Under the pieces are notes generated by a model. The model had not been told where the DNA came from. It saw only the letters and a program-made list of their open reading frames with translations, and did no database searches. Positions 6,590-15,714 of a DNA stretch of 64,000 bases are shown piece after piece. This stretch comes from CAJXQU01 sp965223825. GTDB lineage: Bacteria; Pseudomonadota; Gammaproteobacteria; CAJXQU01. The DNA lies in contig OZ245018.1 of NCBI GenBank assembly GCA_965223825.1, positions 1,550,001-1,614,000 on the forward strand, in the 5' to 3' direction. A program made the position numbers and the translations under genes. How positions within the stretch are numbered: the first letter of the stretch is position 1; each line of letters begins with the position of its first letter.

Positions 6590-9500
6590 ATGGTCGAAAA
6601 GACCGGATTTTACGGGAGAAAAATCGTGGATAAAGTGACACAGAATAGATCAACGACAAGCACAACCGAGTTGAAGATTCAGTGTGATAAGCGACGTTCT
6701 ATTTCTGAATCGATCAAGCGAGCCTGCTCACTTGGTCCGTTAACGTTGGTGCTAGGCTTGTCATTTTTGACTACAACGGCACATGCGCTGGGCTTGGGTC
6801 AGTTAACGACTTTGTCTTCATTGAACGAACCGTTTGAAGCTGAAATTGAACTACTCAGCTCAACATCGGATGAATTACAAACGGTTTCAGTTCAGCTTGC
6901 GAGTCCTGAGCATTTTAAAAATGCCGGTGTTGATCGCCTTTTTCAACTCTCACAACTCAAATTCGAAATAGTCGAAGATCCATCACGCGGCAATTACTTG
7001 CGTTTAACCAGTCCCGATCCGATGCGCGAACCATACCTTAACTTTCTATTAGAAGTGAATTGGTCGAAAGGTCGCCTCGTACGTGAATATACGGCGTTGA
7101 TTGATCCACCAACGTATGATTCTGGCAGTCGAGTAGCGAACTCAGATCTTCCAATTGCACAAACGGAACCCGTTATTGCTGAGGCAGCATCTCCAGCGGC
7201 AGATTCTGACTTCACAATCTCACAGTTGCCAGACGCGACCCTCGTAACGGAAGAGCAAGTCGAAAGTGGCGAAGTAGTTAATGCATCTGGTTCGTCTGCG
7301 GCACAACCCGCACCGGTGAGAAGTGCACCTACGCCAAGAACCGTAAGCCCACGATCAAACACAAGCGATTCATACAGCACCCGCAAAGGCGATACTTTAT
7401 GGGGAATCGCGACACGTGTTAAACCGAACCCATCCTTAAGTGTTCAGCAAATGATGATGTCTTTGTTGAATGCGAATCCCGAAGCGTTCATTAATAACAA
7501 TATTAATAGCTTAAAAACCGGGCAGGTTTTACGCATTCCTGATACGTCTGAAGTTGATCAGCTAACCAAAAGCGACGCCATTGCTCTAGTAAAAGAACAT
7601 AACGCCTTATGGGACGACTATCGTCAAGGTCTGGCGGAATCCGTTCCGTTTAGGCCGGAAGGTGCAGTTTCATCAGCAGGTACGAGCGTGCCTGAACCTG
7701 AAATAGCGGAAACAACACCAGTAGCAGAGCCGGAGGTTCGACTAGTTACGGCACAACCTGAAGCAGAGTTGGAATCTGCAACGTCTGTCGAAGAAAGTAC
7801 GGCAAATGTAAGTTCTGACGATGAAGGCAAAGATCTGAGCTTATTACAGGACGAGCTTGCCGTGGTGCAAGAGCAGCTTTCAAGTCGTGATGGAGAGAAT
7901 GAAGAACTGAAAAGTCGTTTACAGGAAACTGATGAAATTATTAGCTTACTGAAACAACAAGTCGAACTTAAAAATCAGGAGCTTGCTGCACTTCAGGCGA
8001 AACTACGTGAGTCTGATCAAGCAGTAACGTTGACAGAATCGACAGAGACTGCGTCTGTCGACGAAAAACAAACGTTAATCGAAGAAACAGTAGAAAGTAC
8101 TGAAGCACCAGAAACGACTCTTGAAGAAACGCCGAGTGTTACAGAAGAAACAAGGACAGAAGAAAACCAAGATGAAACCATCGCGGAGGAAGAAAAACCT
8201 GCCTCATCGATTGATGAATTATTAGCAGAATTAGACGAATCAGAAACAGATTCTGTTGAGACGTCTTACGTCAATAACGATAATTTCATTGCACCAGAAA
8301 CTGCAGATCCATCGATCTACGCAGAATATGACGCACCGGCAGTCAACCTGACGGGGCAAGAGTCACCAACGGTTTATCAGGACGGCAGTATTTCCAGTTC
8401 AACTCCGTCGGAAACTGCGACACAAACACCTGAGCCCTCTACGATAGAGGAGCCTATTGCTGAAACTCCAACAGAAAAAGCGGGCTGGTTAGAGAAAATT
8501 AAAGCCTACTTACCGGCTGGTATTGTTGAAAAAATTCCCGGCGGAGATAGCGGTTTACTCGGCGTTCTAGGTGCCTTGCTCTTATTGGTCATTTTCGCAA
8601 TATTCAAACTGCTCGGTGGTGGTAAAAAAGACGACGATTCCGAAACGCTTGATCTGCTCAGCCCAGATGAATTGGATGATCAAGGGAAGGAGTTGGACGA
8701 TGAAATCGATGACACATTACTCGCTGCAGAAACCGATGTTATCGATGCCGATGAATCTCCATTACAAGATTTATTAGACGAAGACGATGCCAAACGCGAA
8801 ACGGCTGATTTACAAGACAGCCTTAGTGACCTTGATGACTTAGGTTTCGAAGGTGAAGAGACTGCGGAAGAATTAGAATCGGATTTTGATGATTTAAATT
8901 TAGACGACGACTTGGATCTTGATAGTGAAAAGTCGACACAGGCTGAAGTTGACGAAGAGACAGGTCTTGATGATCTGAGTAATGAAGATGAAGAAATTTC
9001 ATTGTCTGAGATGGCGAACCTCGAAGATACCCTCGAGCATATCAAGCCACTCTTGGATCAGACTGAGGAAGAGTACGAGGAAAACGATCCATTAGAAGAA
9101 GTGAATATCAGCCTAGCCTACGAACAGTTTGATAAAGCTGAACGACTTGTTACAGAAGCGATCGAAAATAATCCTAATGAAGACGGCTATAAACTTCGCC
9201 TATTAGAAGTGCATTATGCGGCAAATAACCCACCAGCATTTGAATCAGCCGCACGTGCCTTGCACACATCCACAGGTGGAGAAGGCCATTTGTGGGAAAG
9301 TGCAGAGTCAATGTGGTCAGAATTATCGCCAGATCGAGATCTGTTTGCAGAAGAGGAGACAGTTGCTCCTATTGCGGATAACACACTGACACCAGAAGAA
9401 AATAATACGGTTGAAATCAGTGGCGAGCCTAGCCTCAAGTCGACGGGGATCATTGCCGGAATGAGTGCAGCGGGATCGGCTGTTGCTGCGTCGTTAGCCA

Positions 9501-10810
9501 CAACAGATCTTTCGGAAACTGAAAGCACAACTGACGGGTTAAGTAATGAAAATGATTTAAGTCTTGATTTTAATTCTGATGATTTCTCCCTTGATATTCC
9601 AACTAATGATGAGCAAGAAACTGTATCTGACTTGGAATTATCTAATGAGAATCCATTGGTAGAAGAGAAAAATACTGAAGAATTAGAACTTACAGACGCT
9701 TTTTCTTTGGATGATTCATCACTGGAATTGTCTGAAGAGCTGATCGACACCACGGATCTTTCAGGAGCGGAGAGCGATGTATCTTCACTGTTAGCCACTG
9801 ACGAACCTGTAATTGAAACGCCTAAATTAGAGTCAGAGGACGTTTTCGATATTACTGGCGCGACACCACCTATTTCGGAAGAGGCTCCAGAGGAAGCAAC
9901 CGAACTGACTGCGGATGACGATTTTTTTGACATAACGGGTTTAACCAACGAAGTCGATAAAGACAGTGAATTATCACTGGATAGTGATACGGAATTGGAT
10001 CTCGATCTCACGTTAAATCCTGAATTGAGTGAAGATGATCTGACTCTGGATATGCCCGATCTTGCAGACCTCGATGAAGCCGATCAAGAATTAGCTTCGC
10101 TAACCGATGATGCAAAAGAATCTTTACTCGGTGCGACACAGCCCGGAGATGCCGATACACTAGCGAATGACCTTGATGAATTAAGTTCATTAGAAGTCGC
10201 GGAAGAAGACACACCGGAAATTGATTTGCTGGACATTACTGCGGCAGGTTTAAATAGTGATCTAGATGGAACCGATGAACAAGACGCGCAGGAATTATTT
10301 GAGTTAAGTCATGAACTGAAATCGGATGATGAAAGTGTCTTGTCGGACTTGGCAACAAGCGTAACAGATATGGAATTATCTGACGCGATTGATTCTTTTA
10401 CACCGGCAGAAGCGGATTCTAAAGACGAAAATTCTGATGAAATTTTCTCACTCGATCCAAATCTACTTGACTCAAGTTTGAGCGGCGATGATGAGCTAGA
10501 TGCCTTAGCTCGATCACTTGAGGACACGATTTCTGGTCTGGAAGGTGCAGGCTTGGATGATATGAGCCTAGAGTTTGATGCTGATGGTGAACTTGAAAGA
10601 ACACTTTCAAGTACGCTTGGTGTCTCATCGGATCTCACGCATGACTTTGACACTGAATCTGACGAAATCGATACAAAACTCAACTTGGCTAAAGCCTACA
10701 TAGAACTTGGTGATGCTGAGGGTGCGAAAGACATTCTTAACGAAGTTAGCCAAGAAGGTAATGAACAACAGAAGCAGGATGCACAGGAATTACTTGGACA
10801 GATCTCTTAG
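6590..10810 (+). CDS. fimV: FimV-family pilus/polarity scaffold protein (1406 aa)
   Basis: FimV is a peptidoglycan-binding inner-membrane scaffold for polar type IV pilus and secretion functions. The ATG follows a strong GAGGGGAG site. A long polar N-terminal extension (1-40) precedes a signal-like hydrophobic stretch ending AHA near residue 66. Next come the FimV N-domain (70-185), a LysM domain (about 260-320, RKGDTLWGIA), a coiled coil (about 420-475), a proline/glutamate-rich linker, a membrane helix (about 655-675), a TPR-like block (about 830-890), a very long acidic Asp/Glu/Ser/Leu-rich cytoplasmic region, and the conserved C-terminal FimV TPR (about 1362-1406). It is longer than the roughly 900 aa of Pseudomonas FimV, mainly through the acidic region. 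Placement after asd and before truA is conserved. Confidence 0.95.
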   Translation: MVEKTGFYGRKIVDKVTQNRSTTSTTELKIQCDKRRSISESIKRACSLGPLTLVLGLSFLTTTAHALGLGQLTTLSSLNEPFEAEIELLSSTSDELQTVSVQLASPEHFKNAGVDRLFQLSQLKFEIVEDPSRGNYLRLTSPDPMREPYLNFLLEVNWSKGRLVREYTALIDPPTYDSGSRVANSDLPIAQTEPVIAEAASPAADSDFTISQLPDATLVTEEQVESGEVVNASGSSAAQPAPVRSAPTPRTVSPRSNTSDSYSTRKGDTLWGIATRVKPNPSLSVQQMMMSLLNANPEAFINNNINSLKTGQVLRIPDTSEVDQLTKSDAIALVKEHNALWDDYRQGLAESVPFRPEGAVSSAGTSVPEPEIAETTPVAEPEVRLVTAQPEAELESATSVEESTANVSSDDEGKDLSLLQDELAVVQEQLSSRDGENEELKSRLQETDEIISLLKQQVELKNQELAALQAKLRESDQAVTLTESTETASVDEKQTLIEETVESTEAPETTLEETPSVTEETRTEENQDETIAEEEKPASSIDELLAELDESETDSVETSYVNNDNFIAPETADPSIYAEYDAPAVNLTGQESPTVYQDGSISSSTPSETATQTPEPSTIEEPIAETPTEKAGWLEKIKAYLPAGIVEKIPGGDSGLLGVLGALLLLVIFAIFKLLGGGKKDDDSETLDLLSPDELDDQGKELDDEIDDTLLAAETDVIDADESPLQDLLDEDDAKRETADLQDSLSDLDDLGFEGEETAEELESDFDDLNLDDDLDLDSEKSTQAEVDEETGLDDLSNEDEEISLSEMANLEDTLEHIKPLLDQTEEEYEENDPLEEVNISLAYEQFDKAERLVTEAIENNPNEDGYKLRLLEVHYAANNPPAFESAARALHTSTGGEGHLWESAESMWSELSPDRDLFAEEETVAPIADNTLTPEENNTVEISGEPSLKSTGIIAGMSAAGSAVAASLATTDLSETESTTDGLSNENDLSLDFNSDDFSLDIPTNDEQETVSDLELSNENPLVEEKNTEELELTDAFSLDDSSLELSEELIDTTDLSGAESDVSSLLATDEPVIETPKLESEDVFDITGATPPISEEAPEEATELTADDDFFDITGLTNEVDKDSELSLDSDTELDLDLTLNPELSEDDLTLDMPDLADLDEADQELASLTDDAKESLLGATQPGDADTLANDLDELSSLEVAEEDTPEIDLLDITAAGLNSDLDGTDEQDAQELFELSHELKSDDESVLSDLATSVTDMELSDAIDSFTPAEADSKDENSDEIFSLDPNLLDSSLSGDDELDALARSLEDTISGLEGAGLDDMSLEFDADGELERTLSSTLGVSSDLTHDFDTESDEIDTKLNLAKAYIELGDAEGAKDILNEVSQEGNEQQKQDAQELLGQIS

Positions 10811-10820
10811 CTAAGAGATC
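10801..10820. repeat. Perfect 20-bp palindrome over the fimV stop codon
   Basis: Ten bases GATCTCTTAG are followed directly by their exact reverse complement. The TAG stop of fimV (10808-10810) forms the left centre. There is no loop spacer and no T-run, so it is not a standard intrinsic terminator; it could form a cruciform, bind a dimeric protein, or stabilise the mRNA 3' end. Confidence 0.75.
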
Positions 10821-10867
10821 GGGATCCATTTAACGAGAAAAATGCGCTCAACTGAGAACTGACAAGG

Positions 10868-11548
10868 ATGTCGTCGCGCTTTATTTCGTCTCTTTCTCAC
10901 GCTTTAATCCGACTTTGTACATTTCTGATTTTGATCATATTTCTGGCCCTCGGAAATACATCAACGCTTATCTTTATCGGTTGCCTATGTCTTGCTTTAT
11001 ATTGGCTTGATCCACCAGCGGATGTGCAGCAAATCAAACGCAACATTATCCGGCTAAGATGGTTATATCTTTCAATTATTTTGGTGTATTTATTTTCCAA
11101 TTCCTCAGCTGATCAGGGTTATCTTTTAACGTTCTGGTTAGGTTTGGAACGAATACTAATTCTGATTGTTATTCTTGCTTTGCTAGGTTGGCTAATGCAA
11201 AAAACATCACGTGAGGCTTTAATCTCAGCGTTAATTAATCTACTCAGTCCATTTCGTTTTATTGGCTTTCCTGTTTATAAACTAGCGTTGCGAATTGAGC
11301 TTGTATTACGAGAGGTAGATGAAATAAGACAACGCCTCATCAATCAAGTTAGTGGTTTTAGCTTGAAACATTTTGATGTCAAGAAAGTTGCTGTCATGTT
11401 AGCCGAATTATTTCAAGAAATAGAATCCTACGCAGATAACCGATCACTTGATACCATCCAACTGAACCTCAGTGATAAGCCAGTTTGGATCGCGTGGGCT
11501 TTACCTATTGGCTTATTTTTTCTTTTGTTGGTTATAAACGCCATATGA
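10868..11548 (+). CDS. EcfT/CbiQ-like integral membrane protein
   Basis: A 226-aa membrane protein with hydrophobic segments near residues 15-50, 66-84, 90-110 and 208-225. The stretch LALRIELVLREVDEIRQRL (about 140-158) resembles the cytoplasmic coupling helix of energy-coupling-factor (CbiQ/EcfT) transporter T-components, but the Ala-Arg-Gly coupling motifs are not clear. No ATPase or S-component gene is adjacent, so transport cannot be assumed. It lies between fimV and truA and overlaps truA by four bases (ATGA), indicating coupled translation. The family assignment is tentative; it could simply be an unnamed membrane protein conserved at this locus. Confidence 0.7.
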   Translation: MSSRFISSLSHALIRLCTFLILIIFLALGNTSTLIFIGCLCLALYWLDPPADVQQIKRNIIRLRWLYLSIILVYLFSNSSADQGYLLTFWLGLERILILIVILALLGWLMQKTSREALISALINLLSPFRFIGFPVYKLALRIELVLREVDEIRQRLINQVSGFSLKHFDVKKVAVMLAELFQEIESYADNRSLDTIQLNLSDKPVWIAWALPIGLFFLLLVINAI

Positions 11549-12333
11549 CGCGGATAGCTTTAGGGGTTGAATATGATGGTTTTGCCTACTGTGGCTGGCA
11601 AACACAAAAAGGTGTGCCCACGGTTCAAGACACATTGGAAAAAGCCCTTTCTAAAATCGCAAACGAAATGATTCAAGTACAGTGTGCGGGTCGTACTGAT
11701 ACCGGTGTGCACGGTCTTGCACAAGTTGTCCATTTCGACACAGCTGCTAGCCGTGATGATTTTTCTTGGATTCTCGGTACAAATTCAAATTTACCTGACG
11801 ATATCAGTGTCCAATGGGCGCAACCTGTCAGTGAGGATTTTCATGCGCGATTTTCAGCGATCAGGCGTACCTATCGTTATCACATATTAAATCAACGAAG
11901 TCCCTCAGCCGTGCTAGCGAATAAAGTGGTGTGGGAGCCGCGTCCATTAGAAGTGCAAAGCATGCAGATTGCAGCACAGGCGCTGATCGGAAAACACGAC
12001 TTCTCCGCGTATCGTTCTCTGGCGTGTCAGTCGAAAAGTCCCATTCGTACAATTTATCGCCTTGAGATTAGCCAGCAAGGCCCGTTGATTACGATCGAGA
12101 TCGAAGCAAATGCTTTCTTGCATCACATGGTGAGGAATATAGCCGGTGTTTTAATGGCGATCGGTATGCAGCGTGAAGATACACGTTGGGCTGCAGAGGT
12201 ATTGGCTACACGCGATCGCCGTTTAGGTGGTATTACAGCGAGACCAGAAGGGCTATTTTTAATCCGTGTGGATTATCCAGATGCGTTTGCGATACCCAAT
12301 AGGAGCGTTATCGAACCATTACTATTTAATTAA
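11545..12333 (+). CDS. truA: tRNA pseudouridine(38-40) synthase
   Basis: TruA makes pseudouridine at positions 38-40 in the anticodon stem-loop of tRNAs. I place the start at the ATG at 11545, which overlaps the preceding stop as ATGA and gives the normal MTRIALGVEYDGFAYCGWQ N-terminus (262 aa). The catalytic aspartate is Asp52 in CAGRTDTGVHG. The second half contains YRYHILN, FSAYRSLACQ and the conserved FLHHMVRNIAGVL block. Length is normal. Its stop is only four bases from the convergent stop of the sensor kinase gene on the minus strand. Confidence 0.96.
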   Translation: MTRIALGVEYDGFAYCGWQTQKGVPTVQDTLEKALSKIANEMIQVQCAGRTDTGVHGLAQVVHFDTAASRDDFSWILGTNSNLPDDISVQWAQPVSEDFHARFSAIRRTYRYHILNQRSPSAVLANKVVWEPRPLEVQSMQIAAQALIGKHDFSAYRSLACQSKSPIRTIYRLEISQQGPLITIEIEANAFLHHMVRNIAGVLMAIGMQREDTRWAAEVLATRDRRLGGITARPEGLFLIRVDYPDAFAIPNRSVIEPLLFN

Positions 12334-12337
12334 TTCG

Positions 12338-15016
12338 CTACTCAGTTTTCGCGCGTGTTTCATTCTGAAGCGCAATGCAAGCAGCCTCATATTCCTGTTT
12401 TAGTTCTTCAAACTTTTCATGCGATCCATCGAGCTCATCGTTTTTGCCCATCAGTTCAAGTTCTTTACAAATCGCAGCAAGAATATCCGCGCCAAGATTT
12501 GCACTGCTCGATTTTAAACTGTGTGCTGTACTGCGAATTTTCTTACCATCAGCTTCGCCGACAGCTTCTTCAATTTCGACTAAAAGCCCTTTGGAATTAT
12601 CTAAATACAGACCGACAATTTTGCTTAAAATATCGGGTGCACCTTCACGTTGTAAAGAGCGAATATTATCGAGGGTTTTACGATTAATTTTCTGCTCAAA
12701 TGTTGATGAGATTGTGTTTTCAGCTGCAGCAACCGTATCCGTGGGTTTTGTCGTTTCTGGTGTTTTTGCTATTTCCTCAGCCGGATGATTTTCTTCAACT
12801 TCGAGCGGGACAGTTGACGAGAGTGTATCTTGAATAGTGTCGCGAATTTCTTCCACTTCTTCTGCAACGACGGCTTCAGTTTCGGCTGGGCGTTCACCAG
12901 AGACGAGTTGCGTGATCTGTTTATGTTTGATCCACTGGTTTAGTGCTTCAGCCAGTTTTTTGCGGCTGAATGGTTTAGTGATGTAATCATTCATGCCGGC
13001 TTCTTCACATAAACGGCGATCGTCCGGCATCGCATTTGCGGTCAAGGCCACAATCGGTAGCTCGGTAACATTTACGCGGACGCTATTTGGATCAAGCTGG
13101 CGAATAGCGCGTGTTGCTGATAAACCATCCATGACGGGCATAAGGCAATCCATCAGGATTAAATCAAAGTCATTTTTATCGGTGAGTTGATCAATCGCTT
13201 GCTGACCATCTTCTGCAATCGTCACATCACAACCAAACTCAGCAAGCATCAAACTTACTAATTCTTGATTGACTGTATTATCTTCTGCAACAAGCACACG
13301 TGCATTGTATTGTTGCGCGATGCGGGACTGTTCCAATGAAGCTTGGCGTTCTGTTTTTCTCACTGGAATGCTTAACGTCGCGGTTAAGCAGTTATACAGT
13401 TCTGCTTGGCGTACTGGCTTGGTTAAGTAGGCTTTTACGCCGGCAGTTGTCCAAACCATGGTTTCTTCGAGATCGCTCACGGAATTGAGCAGGATCAGCG
13501 GCGTGTTGGCAAAAACATCATGATCTTTCATCATGCGTGCGAGATTTAGTCCACTGACCTCCGGCATGTCCTGATCGACCATGGTGAGATTAAATGGAGC
13601 ATCTTCCTTGTGCGCGCGTTTAAGGATATTAATCGCCTCGATCGCACTTTCTGCACCGCTTACATTTACATCCCAGCTTTTAAGTTGCTGAATCAATGCG
13701 TCTCGTGAGGTCGCATTATCGTCAACAACCAAAATCTTCATGCCTTGCAACAAGCCCGACTCGTCATTACTTTCGATCACATCGTCAGGTTTTACTTCTT
13801 TGACTAACCGGGCCGTAAACCAAAAGTTAGATCCTTTGCCGAAATCGCTATCCACACCAATTTCGCCGCCCATCATATTCGCAAGCTGTTTACAGATTGC
13901 TAAACCCAACCCAGTTCCTTTTGTGTGTTGATCTTGGCTGTTTTGGATCTGCGAAAATGACTCAAAAATTGACTCGCGTTTATCGGCTGGAATACCTGGC
14001 CCTGTATCGATCACATCGAAGCGCAGAAGTTGTGCCTCGTCTTCATCACGGACCAGTGTGACTTGCAACGTCACTTCACCCGCTGTAGTAAACTTGATCG
14101 CATTGCCGACTAAGTTAGTCAGAATTTGTGTGAGACGCTGTCTATCACATTGGAATAGCGCGTGTTGACTGGACGGGTAGATACAAGTCAGTTCCAAGCC
14201 TTTGCTGTTGGCCCGCTCTGAAAAGGTGTCGGCCACATCTTCGATCAATAAACGCAGATCGTGCGATGCGTTATTGAGTTCGAGTTTTCCCGCATCAATT
14301 TTTGAAAGATCTAAAATATCGTTGATGAGGTCGAGTAAATTTAAACCAGAGCGATGAATAATGTCAGCGAGATGTTGTTGTTTATTCGACAAGTTGGTAT
14401 TCAACAGCAGCTCTGTCATGCCAAGAACACCGTTTAATGGTGTTCTGATTTCATGACTCATGCTGGCTAAAAAAGTCGATCGTGAGTCGGCTTCCAGTTC
14501 CGCCTTCTGTTGACCTTCTTGCGATTGCTTTAATTCTTTTCCACGTCGGATCGCGAGCGACATAACTTCGCCCATTTCTTTTTTTATGCGTAATTCTTGC
14601 ATCACATCACGCGTGATATCGCGTTGAGATCCAACAAAACCAATAATTTCACCAGTGACTTCTTCGATCGGGTTTAGGCTGGTTTTAACCCAAAGAAGTG
14701 GTGAGCTGGACTCAGCAGACTCATCTGCTTTGCCGCGACTGATCTGATGTCGTGCTTCCCAACTACGACCTTGATTCATCGCTTGAAGCATTTTTAAGGT
14801 GACACTTTTTGAATGCGGAATATCACTGACAGATCGGCCAATTGCCTTGTCTTCAATCCAGTTGTTGAGTTTCAAAAAACCTTTATTAACGTATTCAATG
14901 CGACCTTTCTGATCAGCAATGAACAACGCTTCACCAGATGCTTCGATGGCGGAATAGACTTTTAGAATTCTGCTAGCCAGATCCCGCGAGGTTGAGTGTT
15001 CGACTTGGTTTTCCAT
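12338..15016 (-). CDS. Hybrid sensor histidine kinase with two receivers and an HPt domain
   Basis: An 892-aa phosphorelay kinase. Order of domains: PAS (about 15-140, ADQKGRIEYVNKGFLKLN), HisKA with the phospho-accepting His188 in SMSHEIRTPLNG, HATPase (N-box NLVGNAIKFT, DTGPGIP, GTGLGLAICKQL), receiver 1 (about 428-545, ILVVDDN, VDQDMPEVSG), receiver 2 (about 575-695, VLVAEDN, LMDCLMPVMDGL), an acidic Glu/Thr linker, and a C-terminal HPt domain with the histidine in STAHSLKSSSANLG. No membrane helices are seen, so it is likely cytoplasmic and unlike membrane-bound BarA despite the similar tail. No response regulator gene is adjacent; its signal and partner are unknown. The stop nearly abuts that of convergent truA. 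Confidence 0.93.
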   Translation of the reverse strand: MENQVEHSTSRDLASRILKVYSAIEASGEALFIADQKGRIEYVNKGFLKLNNWIEDKAIGRSVSDIPHSKSVTLKMLQAMNQGRSWEARHQISRGKADESAESSSPLLWVKTSLNPIEEVTGEIIGFVGSQRDITRDVMQELRIKKEMGEVMSLAIRRGKELKQSQEGQQKAELEADSRSTFLASMSHEIRTPLNGVLGMTELLLNTNLSNKQQHLADIIHRSGLNLLDLINDILDLSKIDAGKLELNNASHDLRLLIEDVADTFSERANSKGLELTCIYPSSQHALFQCDRQRLTQILTNLVGNAIKFTTAGEVTLQVTLVRDEDEAQLLRFDVIDTGPGIPADKRESIFESFSQIQNSQDQHTKGTGLGLAICKQLANMMGGEIGVDSDFGKGSNFWFTARLVKEVKPDDVIESNDESGLLQGMKILVVDDNATSRDALIQQLKSWDVNVSGAESAIEAINILKRAHKEDAPFNLTMVDQDMPEVSGLNLARMMKDHDVFANTPLILLNSVSDLEETMVWTTAGVKAYLTKPVRQAELYNCLTATLSIPVRKTERQASLEQSRIAQQYNARVLVAEDNTVNQELVSLMLAEFGCDVTIAEDGQQAIDQLTDKNDFDLILMDCLMPVMDGLSATRAIRQLDPNSVRVNVTELPIVALTANAMPDDRRLCEEAGMNDYITKPFSRKKLAEALNQWIKHKQITQLVSGERPAETEAVVAEEVEEIRDTIQDTLSSTVPLEVEENHPAEEIAKTPETTKPTDTVAAAENTISSTFEQKINRKTLDNIRSLQREGAPDILSKIVGLYLDNSKGLLVEIEEAVGEADGKKIRSTAHSLKSSSANLGADILAAICKELELMGKNDELDGSHEKFEELKQEYEAACIALQNETRAKTE

Positions 15017-15111
15017 CCTGTATTGACGCTTCCCTTCACGTAGAGTTATACAGGTAATTAGCGGGTCGTTAACTAGAATCTTTAACGTTAGTCGAAATTA
15101 ATACTTGAAAG

Positions 15112-15642
15112 TTATTGGTTTTGTGACCGGCCATGACAACGGCGGCGTTTCCAGCGCTGAATTAAATGCAGCCGCCAGAGTAGGCGAACCAGTAAATTCC
15201 CGATCGCAGCAAAAAACACCCCGAGGATAAAACAGCCGACTAACAGTGGTTCCCAGATAGTTTCGAACGTTTCTGATAACCAAGTAAAACTCATTTCAAA
15301 AGTAGTCAGGCTGGCGGGTACATTCAACACGATGGCACCGATTTTGTAAGCGATCAGCATTAGCGGACCCATGGTGATGGGATTGGTGAAAAGTACTGCG
15401 GTGACAGTGAGCGGTAAATTAACTTTTGCGATCACTGCGACCAGCGCTGCGAGAATCATTTGGCCAGGTATGGGGATGAATGAAAGAAATAAACCAATCG
15501 CGACCGCATTGGCTGCAGATCGTCGATTCAGATGCCACAGATTCGGCTCGTGTAACCAATTTCCGAGATGCTTGAAATATTGGTGATCATTAAAGTGCTG
15601 TCGTTGCGGAATGTAGCGTTTGTATAAGTTTCTGAGATTCAT
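15112..15642 (-). CDS. DUF2062 membrane protein
   Basis: A 176-aa protein of the DUF2062 family, whose function is not established. The family signature region FLSFIPIPGQMILAALVAVIAKVNLPLTVTAVLFTNPIT is present at about residues 52-91, in the first of two to three membrane segments; another hydrophobic stretch runs from about 133 to 158. The C-terminus is very basic (RWKRRRCHGRSQNQ). It is divergent from comEC with a 72-base gap, an arrangement common in Gammaproteobacteria. There is no evidence for a specific role. Confidence 0.85.
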   Translation of the reverse strand: MNLRNLYKRYIPQRQHFNDHQYFKHLGNWLHEPNLWHLNRRSAANAVAIGLFLSFIPIPGQMILAALVAVIAKVNLPLTVTAVLFTNPITMGPLMLIAYKIGAIVLNVPASLTTFEMSFTWLSETFETIWEPLLVGCFILGVFFAAIGNLLVRLLWRLHLIQRWKRRRCHGRSQNQ

Positions 15643-15714
15643 CCGTTATGACTACGCGTGCGTGGAGGCGCGGCTAGTATACAATAGCCCGAGTCAGCGA
15701 GGAGAACTATTTAC

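Noticed and set aside
9214..10011. Serine-rich 265-aa open frame on the minus strand
   Set aside because: It is antisense to the acidic FimV region; the Asp/Glu and Ser codons of fimV read as Ser-rich frames on the other strand. Similar frames occur at 8680-9045 and 10309-10683 for the same reason.
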